Made by a program: the position numbers and the translations under genes. A stretch of 5,855 nucleotides of DNA from Nitrospirota bacterium. Lineage in GTDB: Bacteria; Nitrospinota_A; UBA7883. This document shows, piece after piece, positions 5,241 through 5,855 of this stretch; the first letter of the stretch is position 1; every line of letters starts with the position of its first letter. Under the pieces are notes generated by a model that was given only the letters and a program-made list of their open reading frames with translations, was not told where the DNA came from and made no database searches. The stretch is from the NCBI GenBank assembly GCA_011052055.1, contig DRJW01000036.1, positions 1 to 5,855 on the forward strand, in the 5' to 3' direction.

Positions 5241-5822
5241 ATGTTACGTTATTTATCTGTATTTTTATTAGCTTTTGCCGTTTTCGCCGCTCCTGCTTTC
5301 GCGAAAACTTATGATCTTGATCCAGCCCATACAACAATCGGTTTCTCCGCCAGGCATATGGTGATAAGCAATGTCGCTGGCAAATTCGAAAAATTTTCCG
5401 GGTCATTCGAGATGGACGACAAGGGGGCCCTGACAAAGGCGTCAGCCGCAATGGAAGTCGCCAGCATAAACACCGGTACCGCAAAACGGGACAAGCATTT
5501 AAAAAGCCCTGACTTTTTTGACGCGGGAAAATTTCCGAAAATAACTTTCGTCTCGAAAAAAATAACCCATAAAGGAAACGACTATACTGTGATCGGGGAT
5601 ATGACGATCAAGGGTGTCACCAAATCTGTAACCCTGAAAGGCGAGCTTTTGGGCACGGCAGTCGGATTTGGCGGCGAGCACAGGGCCGGGTTCCACGCCG
5701 AGGGAAAAATTAACCGGAAAGATTTTGGAGTCAACTTCAACGCGATGCTGGAGACCGGAGGCCTTGTTGTCTCCGACCAGGTAAAAATCGTCCTTGAGGT
5801 CGAAGGGATCATGAAAAAATAA
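5241..5822 (+). CDS. Secreted YceI-family lipid/isoprenoid-binding protein
   Basis: YceI proteins are periplasmic lipocalin-like beta barrels; structurally studied members hold a long polyisoprenoid or isoprenoid-quinone-like molecule, and the family is tied to stress responses. The 193-residue precursor has a Sec signal peptide: a hydrophobic core at about 5-17 and an AFA signal peptidase I site, with predicted cleavage after A21 leaving KTYDLDPAH as the mature N terminus. No lipobox cysteine is present, so it is a soluble secreted protein. Family signatures are DPAHTTIGFSARHM (27-40), NTGTAKRDKHLKSPDFFDAGKFPKIT (77-102, spanning the two usual conserved blocks), GDMTIKGVTKSVTL (119-132) and INRKDFGV (157-164). 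The mature size of about 172 residues is normal for the family. Its own promoter and palindrome lie in the 80-bp gap upstream. MarR regulators and pirins are frequent genomic company for YceI genes, so shared physiology is plausible; the ligand is unknown. Confidence 0.95.
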   Translation: MLRYLSVFLLAFAVFAAPAFAKTYDLDPAHTTIGFSARHMVISNVAGKFEKFSGSFEMDDKGALTKASAAMEVASINTGTAKRDKHLKSPDFFDAGKFPKITFVSKKITHKGNDYTVIGDMTIKGVTKSVTLKGELLGTAVGFGGEHRAGFHAEGKINRKDFGVNFNAMLETGGLVVSDQVKIVLEVEGIMKK

Positions 5823-5855
5823 GCGCTACAATTAGCCTCCCCCCTTCTGGGGCCC

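Noticed and set aside
5185..5484. A minus-strand open frame over the YceI promoter and signal peptide region
   Set aside because: It is opposite the well-supported YceI gene and its Arg/Leu/Cys-rich translation is typical of an antisense shadow.
5831..5855. C-run and G-run (CCCC TTCT GGGG) after the YceI stop as a terminator
   Set aside because: The stem is only four pairs and the window ends before any T-run could be seen, so a terminator or a second copy of the 1066 repeat cannot be supported.

Overview
The window reads as ordinary chromosomal DNA of a Gram-negative bacterium of mid GC content. The evidence is a periplasmic YceI protein with a classic Sec signal peptide, strong AAGGAG-type Shine-Dalgarno sites on several genes, and a sugar-nucleotide/glycosyltransferase context. 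The style of the proteins would fit a deltaproteobacterial, Nitrospinota or Nitrospirota-like lineage, but that placement is an impression and is not established by the sequence.

Layout. (1) Positions 2-1045 (+): the nearly complete 3' part of a mannose-1-phosphate guanylyltransferase, whose first ~10 codons lie outside the window. (2) Positions 1046-1107: a short convergent gap holding a perfect GC-rich palindrome that looks like a dispersed REP-type element. (3) Positions 1108-3227 (-): a probable three-gene unit, transcribed right to left as a MarR-family regulator, a pirin and an uncharacterised two-helix membrane protein. The MarR and pirin reading frames overlap by 29 bp. (4) Positions 3228-3334: a divergent control region with two neighbouring palindromes of the TTGAT/ATCAA type. 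The best -35 candidate of each divergent promoter sits inside one of them. (5) Positions 3335-4861 (+): a GT4 glycosyltransferase with an added C-terminal helical module. (6) Positions 4924-5160 (+): a small protein with two CDGSH iron-sulfur motifs. (7) Positions 5161-5240: a regulatory gap with a perfect 20-bp palindrome directly upstream of an extended -10 promoter. (8) Positions 5241-5822 (+): a secreted YceI-family lipid-binding protein.

Two themes share the window. The guanylyltransferase makes GDP-mannose, and the GT4 enzyme could use such a donor for a surface polysaccharide, although the two genes are separated by the minus-strand unit. The MarR regulator, pirin, CDGSH protein and YceI protein are families repeatedly linked to redox, quinone or iron-sulfur physiology, so they may form a loose stress-response neighbourhood. 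No mobile element, CRISPR array, tRNA or rRNA was seen. I did not find a convincing new defence or biosynthetic system. The regulatory architecture at 3228-3334 and 5171-5202, the GT4 fusion and the unknown membrane protein are the parts most worth following up.
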